Shown here in pieces: positions 15,648-24,587 of a stretch of DNA of 38,838 nt. Below the pieces are notes generated by a model. That model saw only the letters and a program-made list of their open reading frames with translations, did no database searches and was not told where the DNA came from. The stretch is from DATDEW01 sp046590205. Lineage in GTDB: Bacteria > Bacteroidota > Ignavibacteria > Palsa-1295. Each line of letters opens with the position of its first letter. Position 1 is the first letter of the stretch. The stretch lies in NCBI GenBank assembly GCA_046590205.1, contig JBKJTT010000005.1, positions 1 through 38,838 of the forward strand, written 5' to 3'. Position numbers and translations under genes: made by a program.

Positions 15648-16024
15648 ACGAAGTACAAAAACCGCTGCCCAAATGGATACTAATAGTATCAGGACTAATT
15701 GCAGTGATGGAGCTTATCGTAAGCGTATCATTATGCATCGCGCCGGAATCAGTTCTGGAGAGCGTTGACCTTAGCGCAAAAGGAGTTCAGTACGTAATCT
15801 ATATGTGGGCTGCCCGACAATTTGCGCTTGGTGTTATCTTTGCTTATGCCACGTTCAAACGATCAAGTCCTATGCTAACGCTTGCATACATTTTCTTTCT
15901 GGTAATGTTTGTCTGCGACTTTGTTATCGGGATTTTGCAAAACGAGAATTCACTCATCATCAGTGCTCTGGTAATGTGTGTTATTTCATCAGCAATGCTA
16001 TTTGCAATAAATAAGAGGAAGTAA
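15644..16024 (+). CDS. Four-helix membrane protein of unknown function
   Basis: 126 aa with four predicted membrane helices. Features such as CIAPESVLESVD, then YMWAARQFALGVIFAYATFKRS, resemble small DoxX/DUF4345-like integral membrane proteins, but I do not assign a family. Overlaps the preceding small membrane gene by 4 bases and is 5 bases from the DHFR-like gene, suggesting one transcription unit 15441-16948. Confidence 0.7.
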   Translation: MNEVQKPLPKWILIVSGLIAVMELIVSVSLCIAPESVLESVDLSAKGVQYVIYMWAARQFALGVIFAYATFKRSSPMLTLAYIFFLVMFVCDFVIGILQNENSLIISALVMCVISSAMLFAINKRK

Positions 16025-16029
16025 TTTTT

Positions 16030-16596
16030 ATGAGAAAGCTCGTTGCAGGGATAAATATGACGCTTGATGGATTCTGCGACCATACAGCAACTATCGCAGA
16101 TGATGAAACCCATGAGCATTACAACCAACTGCTGCGTAATGCCGGCACTATGATATGGGGGAGAACGACATTCCAGCTTATGGAAAGCTATTGGCCATCT
16201 CTTGCGAAGAACCCGACTGGTAACAAACCAACAGATGAGTTTGCGGTATTAATAGATGATCTTGCGAAGATAGTCTATTCACGGACGCTGAAAAGTGTTG
16301 ATTGGAGAAATACAACACTGAAGAACAAACTTAGTAAAGAAGAAATAGTAGAACTCAAAGAGCAAGACGGTAAAGACATTTTAGTTGGCAGTCCGAGTTT
16401 AATTGTTGCCTTCGGTGAGCTTGGCGTAGTTGATGAATACCAACTTTGCATTCAACCCATTATATTGGGAAACGGCTTGACGTTATTTAAGAACATACAA
16501 AGTAGAATTGATCTTACCCTTATAAAAACAAAGACATTCGGCTCTGGTGCAGTTGTGCTTTACTATCAGACGAAGGGAGAAAATCATGACGGCTGA
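16030..16596 (+). CDS. Dihydrofolate reductase/RibD C-terminal-domain family protein
   Basis: 188 aa. The pattern MRKLVAGINMTLDGF at the N-terminus, MIWGRTTFQLMESYWP, KDILVGSPSLIVAFGELGVVDEYQL and PIILGNGLTLF is that of the stand-alone RibD-C/YyaP-like family. These are NADPH-dependent reductase folds related to DHFR; substrates are mostly unknown, so neither folate nor riboflavin synthesis is claimed. Overlaps the next gene by 11 bases. Confidence 0.87.
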   Translation: MRKLVAGINMTLDGFCDHTATIADDETHEHYNQLLRNAGTMIWGRTTFQLMESYWPSLAKNPTGNKPTDEFAVLIDDLAKIVYSRTLKSVDWRNTTLKNKLSKEEIVELKEQDGKDILVGSPSLIVAFGELGVVDEYQLCIQPIILGNGLTLFKNIQSRIDLTLIKTKTFGSGAVVLYYQTKGENHDG

Positions 16597-16948
16597 AGAA
16601 AGAATGACACGAGCATTTAAGATGTCGTTTGCAGGTGTCTATCCGCTATATATAACGAAGGCGGAGAAAAAGGGACGCACAAAAGCAGAAGTTGATACCA
16701 TCATCTACTGGCTGACGGGATATGACGAGAAGGGACTTCAAAAGATTCTTGATAATAAAACAAGCTTTGAAAACTTCTTCGCCGAAGCACCCAAGCTGAA
16801 TCCGAATGTATCAAAGATCACAGGTGTCATTTGCGGATACCGCGTAGAAGACATAGAAGACAAACTAATGCAAAAAATCCGCTACTTAGACAAACTCATC
16901 GATGAACTCGCAAAAGGCAAGGCGATGGAGAAGATATTGAGGGGGTGA
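16586..16948 (+). CDS. DUF2200 family protein
   Basis: 120 aa from ATG at 16586, preceded by GGGAG, overlapping the end of the DHFR-like gene. The sequence (FKMSFAGVYPLYITKAEKKGRT, IIYWLTGYDEKGL, NPNVSKITGVICGYRVEDI, MQKIRYLDKLIDELAKGK) matches the small cytosolic DUF2200 family as I know it. Function is not established. Last gene of the small unit before the HNH gene. Confidence 0.85.
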   Translation: MTAEERMTRAFKMSFAGVYPLYITKAEKKGRTKAEVDTIIYWLTGYDEKGLQKILDNKTSFENFFAEAPKLNPNVSKITGVICGYRVEDIEDKLMQKIRYLDKLIDELAKGKAMEKILRG

Positions 16949-17004
16949 GGAGGGAATAGTGCAATGAGGAGTTGAAAACATAACCCAGATGACAAACACA
17001 GGAT

Positions 17005-17847
17005 ATGGAATATATAACAAGTAGAGGGTTTGAATTACCAATAGACCAAAGTGAAATGGAAAATCACGACTGGTTTAATATGTGGAAAAACAAGCAGTTC
17101 CCATACTACGAGCTGCTTGTTGGTGATACGCTTTACTGGTTTGATACGACAACTCAAAGATTAGTTTGGAAAACAGAAGTTCTGGAAGTTGACCGTTTTC
17201 CCTATACTGATAAACAAGAAGTATTTGACCGTAATCCAAACAGCTTGGTGTCAAAGTACTATGATAGTAGGGCTGGTAGCGGATATTTTGTCGGCTATAA
17301 AATCAAAGTGTTAGAGAAAATCGAACTTAGCAAACCGTCTGGATTTGTTTTTCCGCAACTTGGTTGGTTACGGGTTGACAATGAAATTGCTTCAACTTGG
17401 TTTAACAGACAACCGACTGAAGATGCAAACGTACTTGACGATAATATCCCGGATGGCAAAGAGTCAATAACACAACTGCTCGCCTACTTAAATGAAAAAA
17501 TGAGAAATGTTTCACCGGAAAGAGTTGAAAAGCTTGTTTCTACTACAATTCGTAAAGACACAAAAATAATTAACGCATTAAAAGAAGCTACCGACTACAA
17601 ATGTCAATTTCCAAATTGCGGACAAAGGATATTAAAAAAGAATGGTAGCTTTTACATTGAAGTGGCACACATAAAACCAGTATCGCAGAATGGGCAAAGT
17701 ATTTTAGGTAATCTAATTGTTCTTTGTCCAAATCATCATAAAGAATTTGACTTCGGTGACTTAAAAATACTAGAGCAGACAAATAGTAAACTTGCAGGAC
17801 ATCTCAACGGAAAAAACTTTGAGATTGAACTTACATATCACTTGTAA
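17005..17847 (+). CDS. HNH endonuclease with novel N-terminal domain (putative restriction enzyme)
   Basis: 280 aa. The C-terminal HNH domain is clear: C200-x4-C205 and C241-x2-H244 as metal-binding pairs, AHIKP with H222, and GNLIVLCPNHH with N236 and H244/H245. The N-terminal 130 residues (LLVGDTLYWFDTTTQRLVWKTEVLEV, GYFVGYKIKVLEKIEL, PQLGWLRVD) are strand-rich and could be a PUA/EVE/ASCH-like reader domain. A reader fused to HNH is the layout of modification-dependent restriction enzymes, but this is inference. The gene is visibly more AT-rich than the mqn genes on either side, suggesting transfer. Convergent with mqnD, 60 bases apart. Confidence 0.8.
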   Translation: MEYITSRGFELPIDQSEMENHDWFNMWKNKQFPYYELLVGDTLYWFDTTTQRLVWKTEVLEVDRFPYTDKQEVFDRNPNSLVSKYYDSRAGSGYFVGYKIKVLEKIELSKPSGFVFPQLGWLRVDNEIASTWFNRQPTEDANVLDDNIPDGKESITQLLAYLNEKMRNVSPERVEKLVSTTIRKDTKIINALKEATDYKCQFPNCGQRILKKNGSFYIEVAHIKPVSQNGQSILGNLIVLCPNHHKEFDFGDLKILEQTNSKLAGHLNGKNFEIELTYHL

Positions 17848-17907
17848 TCAACAATAAACTGCCAAGCAGACATCGCATCTGAGTTCGTCACAAAAACTCT
17901 AAATTTA

Positions 17908-18750
17908 CTATATCAACTCAAAATCCCCGACATGCGGGATGATGCCATTCTTTTCGCCGAGGGCGAAGAGGAGGTTTAGGGCTTTTCTTCCGTTCTCGCC
18001 CATGTCGTAGGTTACGTCGTTGACGTACATCTTCACGAACTTCTCGCCTGTCTCGTTATCAATGCCGCGTCCCCATTGCATTGCGTAGGGTATAGAACCT
18101 TCGGGGTCGTCGTAGGCATACTTAATCGATGCTTGTAGCGCGATGCGAACTTTCAGCGCCATTTCGCGTCCCATATCTTTGCGGACAAGGTCAAGCCCGA
18201 GCGGCAACGGAAGCCCGCCCGTTTCTTTCTCCCAACGCTCGCCGAAATCAACGAGCTTATTCAAGCCGTAATCTTTCCACGTAAGCTGACCTTCATGGAT
18301 AAGCAGACCTGCATCAACTTCATCATTGAGCACAGCATCAATGATCTTATCAAATGCAACTTCGACGGAGTTGATATGTCCGTACCATGACTGAAGCAGG
18401 AGATTCGCCGTCGTGAGTTTTCCCGGCTGTGCAATGGTCTTGCCTTCAAGCTCTTCGATAGTCGTGTACTTCTTTGAGACGATGATAGGACCATATCCTT
18501 CACCCATCGATGCGCCTGTCGTCATGATCCAATACTTATCCGATACATACGGATAGGCATGAGCACTGATAGCCGTAACAGGAAGCTCGCCCTCCATAGC
18601 ACGGACATTCAAGCTCTGGATATCATCAAGCACGTGATCAATCTCGTAGCCAGGAATAGTTACTTTTCCGGAGCCGAACCCATAGAACATAAAAGCATCA
18701 TCAGGGTCAGGCGAGTGGCCTATTTTAAGCGAGATAGGATTTGTATTCAA
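17908..18750 (-). CDS. mqnD: 1,4-dihydroxy-6-naphthoate synthase
   Basis: 280 aa. Family marks: IGHSPDPDDAFMFYGF at the N-terminus, AISAHAYPYV, GYGPIIVSKK, EGKTIAQPGKLTTANLLL, LLIHEGQLTW and GGLPLPLGLDLVRKD. MqnD converts cyclic dehypoxanthine futalosine to 1,4-dihydroxy-6-naphthoate in the futalosine menaquinone route. It belongs with the mqnE-mqnA and mqnC genes 2.5 kb away but is on the opposite strand, with six unrelated small genes in between, so the pathway is split into two transcription units. Confidence 0.93.
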   Translation of the reverse strand: MNTNPISLKIGHSPDPDDAFMFYGFGSGKVTIPGYEIDHVLDDIQSLNVRAMEGELPVTAISAHAYPYVSDKYWIMTTGASMGEGYGPIIVSKKYTTIEELEGKTIAQPGKLTTANLLLQSWYGHINSVEVAFDKIIDAVLNDEVDAGLLIHEGQLTWKDYGLNKLVDFGERWEKETGGLPLPLGLDLVRKDMGREMALKVRIALQASIKYAYDDPEGSIPYAMQWGRGIDNETGEKFVKMYVNDVTYDMGENGRKALNLLFALGEKNGIIPHVGDFELI

Positions 18751-18777
18751 TGTAATTCTATTATAAAATTTTCAACC

Positions 18778-18914
18778 TGTCATTGCGAGGAGCGACCGAA
18801 GGGAGCGACCCTTCATTCTTCAGGACAGGCTCCGCAATCTAAAATCTCGAATGTAGTACCAATCTCAATAGTTTAGATTGCTTCGTCGGGCTAAAGCCAC
18901 TCCTCGCAATGACA
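18778..18914. repeat. Intergenic palindromic repeat, copy 2
   Basis: Starts TGTCATTGCGAGGAGCGACC and ends ACTCCTCGCAATGACA. Same outer arms as copy 1, but the inner halves are swapped: the long form (CTTCAGGACAGGCTCCGCAA) is on the left and the short form (AGATTGCTTCGTCGGGC) on the right. It fills the gap between tdh and mqnD. Non-coding. Confidence 0.87.
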
Positions 18915-18920
18915 CGATAA

Positions 18921-20000
18921 TTAATTCTGACGTCCGCTCATCATCGCTTTATCAGGAAAGAGAACGATCTTCCCGACCTTTTTCGGCGTCTCTATCATAA
19001 GCTCGAATGCTTCTTTGTAATCTTCGAGCGGCATCTTGTGTGTTACCACTGGTGTAACGTCGAGTCGCTTTGAAGAAAGAAGATTAGAAACGGTAAACCA
19101 CGTATCGAACATCAAACGTCCGTTGATGCCGTAGAACGTACCGCCGTTAAAGACGATGTCGTTGAGCGGTGTAGGGACGAGGTTATCTTTGTAGATACCA
19201 AAGAAACAGAAACGTCCGCCGCGGCGAAGCATTGCGATACCGTCCTGCATTGCCTTCGGTGCGCCCGACATTTCGATCACGACATCAGCACCAAGTCCGC
19301 CTGTAGCTTCTTTGACAATATCGATTGCGTTCTCTTTTGTAACATTGATGAGATAATCCGCGCCCATTTGCTTACCAATGTTCAGACGGTACGGCTCCAT
19401 GCCAGTAAGGAATATCTTCGTCGCTCCGGCAGCGCGGGCAACACCGACTGCGAATAGACCAATAGGTCCATCGCCAAGAATAACAACTGATTTCCCATGC
19501 ACCGGCTCGATAAGCGTTGCATGAACTGCATTGCCGAGCGGCTCTTGGATAGAAAGATATTCAGGCGGAATGCTCGTGTCGTTTTGCCAGACAACCGTAT
19601 CAGGCACTACGAGGTACTCTGCAAATGCGCCGTCAGTATCAACGCCGAGAATCTTGAGGTTATGGCAGATGTGCATCTGTCCTGTAAGGCATTGTTTGCA
19701 GGTCATGCAGGGGATGTGGGTCTCGACGGAAACTATGTCGCCTTCTTTTGCACGCTTAACGACGTTGCCTGCCTTGACGACCTGACCTGTCGTCTCATGC
19801 CCGACGGTATAAGGGACAGTCTTAATGCGGCTTTGCGCCCATGAATCCCATTCATATATATGTACGTCGGTGCCGCAAAGACTCGATGCCTCGACCTTAA
19901 TAAGCACTTCATTGGGCTTAATCTGGGGTATTGGTATCTCCTGAAGCTCCGCACCACGCTCGCGCTTGGTCTTGCGCAGCGCCATCATCATTTCTGCCAT
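18921..20000 (-). CDS. tdh: L-threonine 3-dehydrogenase
   Basis: 359-aa zinc-dependent medium-chain dehydrogenase. Catalytic zinc ligands C42, H68 and E69; structural zinc Cys at 98, 101, 104 and 112; and the nucleotide-binding GDGPIGLFAVG are present. HIYEWDSWAQSRI is characteristic of Tdh. It oxidises threonine to 2-amino-3-ketobutyrate with NAD+. The partner ligase gene kbl is not adjacent. Both sides are occupied by copies of the palindromic repeat, so it is probably a single-gene unit. Confidence 0.92.
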   Translation of the reverse strand: MAEMMMALRKTKRERGAELQEIPIPQIKPNEVLIKVEASSLCGTDVHIYEWDSWAQSRIKTVPYTVGHETTGQVVKAGNVVKRAKEGDIVSVETHIPCMTCKQCLTGQMHICHNLKILGVDTDGAFAEYLVVPDTVVWQNDTSIPPEYLSIQEPLGNAVHATLIEPVHGKSVVILGDGPIGLFAVGVARAAGATKIFLTGMEPYRLNIGKQMGADYLINVTKENAIDIVKEATGGLGADVVIEMSGAPKAMQDGIAMLRRGGRFCFFGIYKDNLVPTPLNDIVFNGGTFYGINGRLMFDTWFTVSNLLSSKRLDVTPVVTHKMPLEDYKEAFELMIETPKKVGKIVLFPDKAMMSGRQN

Positions 20001-20089
20001 GTATTACTAAAAAATTGCGAACGGCATATAACAAATGTGGTAGGTGCTTAGTGCTACGGGGATAGTCCGATGTCTGGAGTCATTATGGT

Positions 20090-20205
20090 TGTCATTGCGA
20101 GGAGCGACCAAAGGGAGCGACGAAGCAATCTAAAATCTCGATAGTGTTACGAATCTCAGTAGTTTAGATTGCTTCGTCGGGCTAAAGCCACTCCTCGCAA
20201 TGACA
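20090..20205. repeat. Intergenic palindromic repeat, copy 3
   Basis: Starts TGTCATTGCGAGGAGCGACC and ends ACTCCTCGCAATGACA. Both inner halves are the short form (GACGAAGCAATCT and AGATTGCTTCGTC), making it the most symmetric copy and perhaps closest to the ancestral form. It lies between the esterase gene and tdh. Non-coding. Confidence 0.87.
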
Positions 20206-20221
20206 ATACAGAAACTTCGGA

Positions 20222-20869
20222 CTAAAGATTGATAACTAAAAACTGATTTATATCAGCTATTGTCTCTTCGGTCAGTCCGTGACCAACTTCGTAGGTCTTA
20301 GCAGTAACACTTGCGCCTTGTTGTTTTAAAAGTTCTTTTGCGGAATCAAGTGCTTGCGGGGGGATGAGGTCGTCGTAGAGTCCGTGCGAGATGAAGATGG
20401 GGAGTTCGTCGAGTTGTCGCGCTGATAACTTTGGTCTTACATCAAGCGGGATATAACCCGAAAGAGCGATAACAGCTTTTAGATTTAATCCCAATCCATG
20501 AAATGCTTCGTTTGCCAAAAGGGAATAACTCATTGCCGCGCCTTGGCTGAAACCTATGAGGATAACATCACCAAGTTTATCCGCTTCTTTTTGTCTGCGT
20601 AAGAAATCAACTAGCTTCTGCTCGCTTTCGATGCGCGAAGGATCATCCCCATGAAAACCTGTGATAGTTTGTGTTAAATGATACCATGCAAAGCCGCCCC
20701 AATCAAGTTCTATCGGAGCTTGAATGGAAATAGCATTGTAGTTGCCCTGAAATTGCTTCACGATAGGAAGCAGATCATATTCATCTGCGCCATAACCGTG
20801 CATGATGATAAGAGTGACCGCGGATTCATCCGGATTTACAGCGGCGGTGGTTGCGAAATGTAGCGGCAC
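20222..20869 (-). CDS. Phospholipase/carboxylesterase-family serine hydrolase
   Basis: 215-aa alpha/beta hydrolase. The nucleophile elbow GFSQG gives Ser108, DD in ISHGLYDDLIPP gives Asp166 or Asp167, and VGHGLT gives His197. IIMHGYGADEYDLLP is the oxyanion-hole strand. It resembles the YpfH/acyl-protein-thioesterase-like esterases of about 200-230 aa; the substrate is unknown. It starts with a GTG directly after the TAA of the DUF3108 gene (TAAGTG), so translation is probably coupled. Last gene of the recJ-GT9-DUF3108 run. Confidence 0.88.
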   Translation of the reverse strand: MPLHFATTAAVNPDESAVTLIIMHGYGADEYDLLPIVKQFQGNYNAISIQAPIELDWGGFAWYHLTQTITGFHGDDPSRIESEQKLVDFLRRQKEADKLGDVILIGFSQGAAMSYSLLANEAFHGLGLNLKAVIALSGYIPLDVRPKLSARQLDELPIFISHGLYDDLIPPQALDSAKELLKQQGASVTAKTYEVGHGLTEETIADINQFLVINL

Positions 20870-21673
20870 TTAATCTATCTTTGCTTTTGTCGGGTTCTTG
20901 AGTCCTTCGTATTTTGTAAGGATAACATCAATGTTGCCAACGACAACTTTCGTCGCCATTTTTACAGGCATTTGATTCGCATCATTGGTAAGCCATACTT
21001 TTATCGAACCTTCGTTCTTGAAAAGTCCGCCTTCGACGACAAGCGGCTCGACGACAATACAATCAAATGTACCTGCATCGGTTTCAAGCTTCTGTCTGCC
21101 AAGTATCACTATATCAAGCGGATGCGTTTTTCCGTTGTAGAAATTCTGTAGCTGTACTTTTTGTCCCTTTTTATATCTTGAGAGATCGATCGTACGAACA
21201 TAATAAAATGCGCTCAATATGTCATGGACATATTGTGGTATCTTATGCTTTTGGTCACCAACTTCTGCTACAAGTTCTTCATGGTCAAAGAATGCAGAGT
21301 AATCTTTCGAGTAATTTCCTTCACGCACATGTTGCTCGAAACGGTGAGGGAAGATACCCTCCACGTCAAGATATGTTGAGTACTTATCGCGGACTTTGAA
21401 TATCTTATCAAATGATTCTGTGCTGACTGCATACGTGTTTATCTCAAAGGTCTTCCGTCCGTTGAGATATTTATAGCCCGGGATGGTCATCACTGCACGT
21501 CCGGCAGTTACAAAGCCGTAGTTTATATCGAAGGTCAGCCGTTCGCCGACGGTGAATGCGGTATTGGGGAAGGTGCGGTACTCGTCCTTTGATGACTGTG
21601 CAGCCAGTTGATTACTTGTCACGGTTATCGCGACAAGTGTAAGCAGTGTTGATATAATAGTTCTAATCTTCAT
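20870..21673 (-). CDS. DUF3108 family exported protein
   Basis: 267 aa from ATG at 21673. A longer upstream frame reaches into the glycosyltransferase gene, but the ATG chosen gives a clean signal peptide (MKIRTIISTLLTLVAITVTSNQLAAQ). The mature part has the DUF3108 pattern: FTVGERLTFDINYGFVTAGRAVM, FKVRDKYSTYLDVEGIFPHRF, REGNYSKDYSAFFDHE and GGLFKNEGSIKVWLTNDANQMPVKM. Members are periplasmic and often near envelope genes, but their function is unproven. Overlaps the GT9 stop by 11 bases. Confidence 0.87.
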   Translation of the reverse strand: MKIRTIISTLLTLVAITVTSNQLAAQSSKDEYRTFPNTAFTVGERLTFDINYGFVTAGRAVMTIPGYKYLNGRKTFEINTYAVSTESFDKIFKVRDKYSTYLDVEGIFPHRFEQHVREGNYSKDYSAFFDHEELVAEVGDQKHKIPQYVHDILSAFYYVRTIDLSRYKKGQKVQLQNFYNGKTHPLDIVILGRQKLETDAGTFDCIVVEPLVVEGGLFKNEGSIKVWLTNDANQMPVKMATKVVVGNIDVILTKYEGLKNPTKAKID

Positions 21674-22652
21674 TGTGTATGAGCGTTGTCGCCGCATGAA
21701 TAGCTTGGTCTGTTGTAATGCTTGCCATGCAATCACATGTTTTGCAGGCGGGGCATTCTGCTCGTGGTGCTTTCAAAGGTTCAAGATTGATCACCTTTAC
21801 CCCTCTGAACCCCCAACGTTCTTTTGAAAGTGCAGTTGCACGTTGAAAGAGTCCTATCGTCGGAGCACCAAGAGCAGCCGCAAGATGCCCGGGACCTGTA
21901 GAGCCGGAGATCACAAGCGATGCCTGCTTCAATAAACCTGCTAATTCAATGAGCGTTAACTGTGTATGTATATGTACTGCAACACCCAATGGTTTCAATT
22001 CATCGGCAATTCTTAATAAGAATTCACGGTGTTTATTCTCGCCTGTGAGAACAATTTCTAATCCCTTTTCTTTCGATAGCCAAATAGCTACTTCTTTAAA
22101 TCTCTCGATGCTCCATGAATCGGCAGAACCACCTGTAAATAGGTGGAGTACCACGTAAGACTCATAGGACGAATAAGACTTGTCGGTTTGAGATGGGATA
22201 GCTAAATTAGGCAGTGGATAATAATCAACTGTAACTCCAATTGTCCGAAGCATCCTGATATTATACTCTGCCTCATTATGCTCGGCAGTTTTGCGGTGGT
22301 CGTATATTTTCTTTGAGAATAGAAAAGAGTACCATCGGTATCCTGTCCCAACGCGAATTGGAGTGCGTGATAGGAGTCCTGCAAGGACTAAGCGGAAAGA
22401 CGGCGACGGAATAAAAAGAGCATCCGCTTTAGCTTCGCGGATAACCCTTGCAATTTCAGAAGCTGATGAATCGGGGTTGATTGTTGCTATCTCATCCACA
22501 TTTGGACAGCATTCTACGATTGGTCTTGTATATTCACTAACACCAAAAATGATTTTTGCTTCAGGAAGGTGCTTGCGAATCACGGCAGCCATCGGCAATG
22601 TCAAGACCATATCACCGAGGCGGTCACTACGCAGTATGAGTATGCGTTTCAC
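21663..22652 (-). CDS. Family 9 glycosyltransferase (heptosyltransferase-like)
   Basis: 329 aa with GT-B fold features of ADP-heptose:LPS heptosyltransferases: ILILRSDRLGDMVLTLPM at the N-terminus, VVLHLFTGGSADSWSIERF mid-chain and the sugar-nucleotide site ISGSTGPGHLAAALGAPTIGLF. The C-terminus has a Cys-rich patch (CPACKTCDC) often seen in this family. Probably adds a sugar to a lipopolysaccharide core or another glycan; donor not certain. Starts 5 bases after recJ. Confidence 0.88.
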   Translation of the reverse strand: MKRILILRSDRLGDMVLTLPMAAVIRKHLPEAKIIFGVSEYTRPIVECCPNVDEIATINPDSSASEIARVIREAKADALFIPSPSFRLVLAGLLSRTPIRVGTGYRWYSFLFSKKIYDHRKTAEHNEAEYNIRMLRTIGVTVDYYPLPNLAIPSQTDKSYSSYESYVVLHLFTGGSADSWSIERFKEVAIWLSKEKGLEIVLTGENKHREFLLRIADELKPLGVAVHIHTQLTLIELAGLLKQASLVISGSTGPGHLAAALGAPTIGLFQRATALSKERWGFRGVKVINLEPLKAPRAECPACKTCDCMASITTDQAIHAATTLIHNED

Positions 22653-22657
22653 AGGTC

Positions 22658-24499
22658 TTAGCGGAAATCGCGAAGCACAAGCTGCGGAGTTACTTTGCCG
22701 TTGTAATCATTCTCATCAAGCGAGAAGACGATCTCTAATTCCTCCTTGAGTCCGCCCGACTTTGAAAATAGCTCTTCTAACTTATTCCCCAAGCCAAATC
22801 CAATACCATCTATTGCAGCACCGCCGACAGTAAAGGGTACATTGTTCGGAGCCAATGCACGCACAGCTTCACTTTGAAATGAAAGTTTATCTTTTGAACG
22901 GATATTGCACTTCAAGTGGCTTGTCGTTTTGCCAACGGTACGCGGATAGCCAACAACTTGCACATCTTTTGCATAAAAAAGCGGACGGTGATTATCCGGA
23001 CCAAAAGGCGCAAGCTGACGGATGATAGCGAAGTAGCGCGGAGTAAGTTCGTTAATGTCGATTGGAGTATCAACAGTAAGCTCCGGCACAAGCATATCTT
23101 TACTGATGCTCGTATTTGCAACCAAGTTCATAGCTTTTCTAAATTCAAGAACTCTATCTATCTGGATAGACACACCAGCCGCATACTTATGCCCACCAAA
23201 AGTAACGAGCATGTGTTCACAGCTCTTAAGCGCAGAGTGAATATCAAAGCCCATAATAGAACGTGCACTTCCTTTGGCAACACCATCCACGGTTGTCATC
23301 AAGACAACAGGGAGGTGATACCGCTCAACCAATCGCGAAGCAACAATACCGATAACTCCCGCATGCCATGAGCCGTTATGAAGAACGATGATACGGTCTT
23401 TTGTTTTATCGAGATAGTCATCAACGAGAATACATGCTTCTTGAAATGCTTCTTCATCAATCTTACGACGATTAATATTCTCGCCCTCTAAGATTGCCGC
23501 AATGCGCTGTGCTTCTTCTTCTGTTGTTGCCATCAGCAGATCAACAGAACGAGCACCATCACCGAGACGACCGGCAGCATTAATTCGCGGAGCGATGCCG
23601 AATACTATCTGCGTGGTAGTTATCTTCCCAAGCTTTAATCCTGCACCAATCATCAGTGCTTTGATGCCGGGCTTCGGATTTTCATTTATCTGCTTGAGTC
23701 CGAAGTAAACCATGATGCGGTTCTCGTCGCGTAACGAGACGATATCAGCAGAACTCGCCATCGCGACAAAATCTAGATAGTCGTATGCCTTTTCTTTTTC
23801 GCCGTAGGTTTCGGCTAATGCCTGGACGAGCTTGAATGCCACGCCGCAGCCACAGAGCTGTTTGAAGGGGTATTCACAACCTGGGATTAGAGGATTAAGC
23901 GATGCGAAAGCATTAGGGAGCGTATCACCGGGTTCATGGTGATCGCATATAATGACATCGATGCCTTTATTTTGCATATAGGCAACCGAGTCAACTGCAG
24001 TGATACCGCAGTCTATGGATATAAGAAGGGTAACAGGTTTATCCGTTGAAGCAAAAAGCCGCTCCAAAGAGGGTATGGTCAGCCCATATCCTTCAGTAAA
24101 CCTATCAGGAGTGTGTGATGCAACTATCGCCCCTATCGAACGCAGATAGAGAGTCATCATTGCCGTGCTCGTTGTGCCATCAACATCGTAGTCTCCATAT
24201 ACGCCAATGGTTTCGCCCGCTTCAATAGCAGCGCGAATCCGTTCTACGGCGCGGCGCATATCCTTTAAAAGATACGGCGAATGAAGTCGTTCGAGCGAAG
24301 GGCGGAAGAAATCTCGCGCTCCGTCAAACGTTGTAATACCACGGGTAACTAATATGGCAGCAATAGACTCCGGTACATTGATCGATTGCGATAAATTGCG
24401 TATAACCTCATCACCCTCCGGACTTTTGTCCGGAAGACGCCAACGGTAACGCACGAATACTGTCCTTTCATCATTATTAACTGGTACGAATTTACGCAA
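22658..24499 (-). CDS. recJ: Single-stranded-DNA exonuclease RecJ
   Basis: 613 aa. DHH-phosphoesterase metal site: VYGDYDVDGTTS (D103, D105, D107), ISIDCGIT, and CDHHEPGDTLP (D186-H187-H188). DHHA1 domain: GSARSIMGFDIHSAL and FGGHKYAAGVSI. RecJ degrades single-stranded DNA 5' to 3' in recombination and mismatch/base-excision repair. It is first in a tight minus-strand operon and is divergent from the subtilase gene. The start may be slightly downstream (GTG at VRYRWRLP) since typical RecJ begins near that motif. Confidence 0.93.
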   Translation of the reverse strand: MRKFVPVNNDERTVFVRYRWRLPDKSPEGDEVIRNLSQSINVPESIAAILVTRGITTFDGARDFFRPSLERLHSPYLLKDMRRAVERIRAAIEAGETIGVYGDYDVDGTTSTAMMTLYLRSIGAIVASHTPDRFTEGYGLTIPSLERLFASTDKPVTLLISIDCGITAVDSVAYMQNKGIDVIICDHHEPGDTLPNAFASLNPLIPGCEYPFKQLCGCGVAFKLVQALAETYGEKEKAYDYLDFVAMASSADIVSLRDENRIMVYFGLKQINENPKPGIKALMIGAGLKLGKITTTQIVFGIAPRINAAGRLGDGARSVDLLMATTEEEAQRIAAILEGENINRRKIDEEAFQEACILVDDYLDKTKDRIIVLHNGSWHAGVIGIVASRLVERYHLPVVLMTTVDGVAKGSARSIMGFDIHSALKSCEHMLVTFGGHKYAAGVSIQIDRVLEFRKAMNLVANTSISKDMLVPELTVDTPIDINELTPRYFAIIRQLAPFGPDNHRPLFYAKDVQVVGYPRTVGKTTSHLKCNIRSKDKLSFQSEAVRALAPNNVPFTVGGAAIDGIGFGLGNKLEELFSKSGGLKEELEIVFSLDENDYNGKVTPQLVLRDFR

Positions 24500-24587
24500 G
24501 TTTAGTCAGTATGTGTCATAAGTTGTGCTGAATTATTTGCTAACCATCTGAAAAGAATAGTGTTATATTAATAGTAACAGAGAATTA

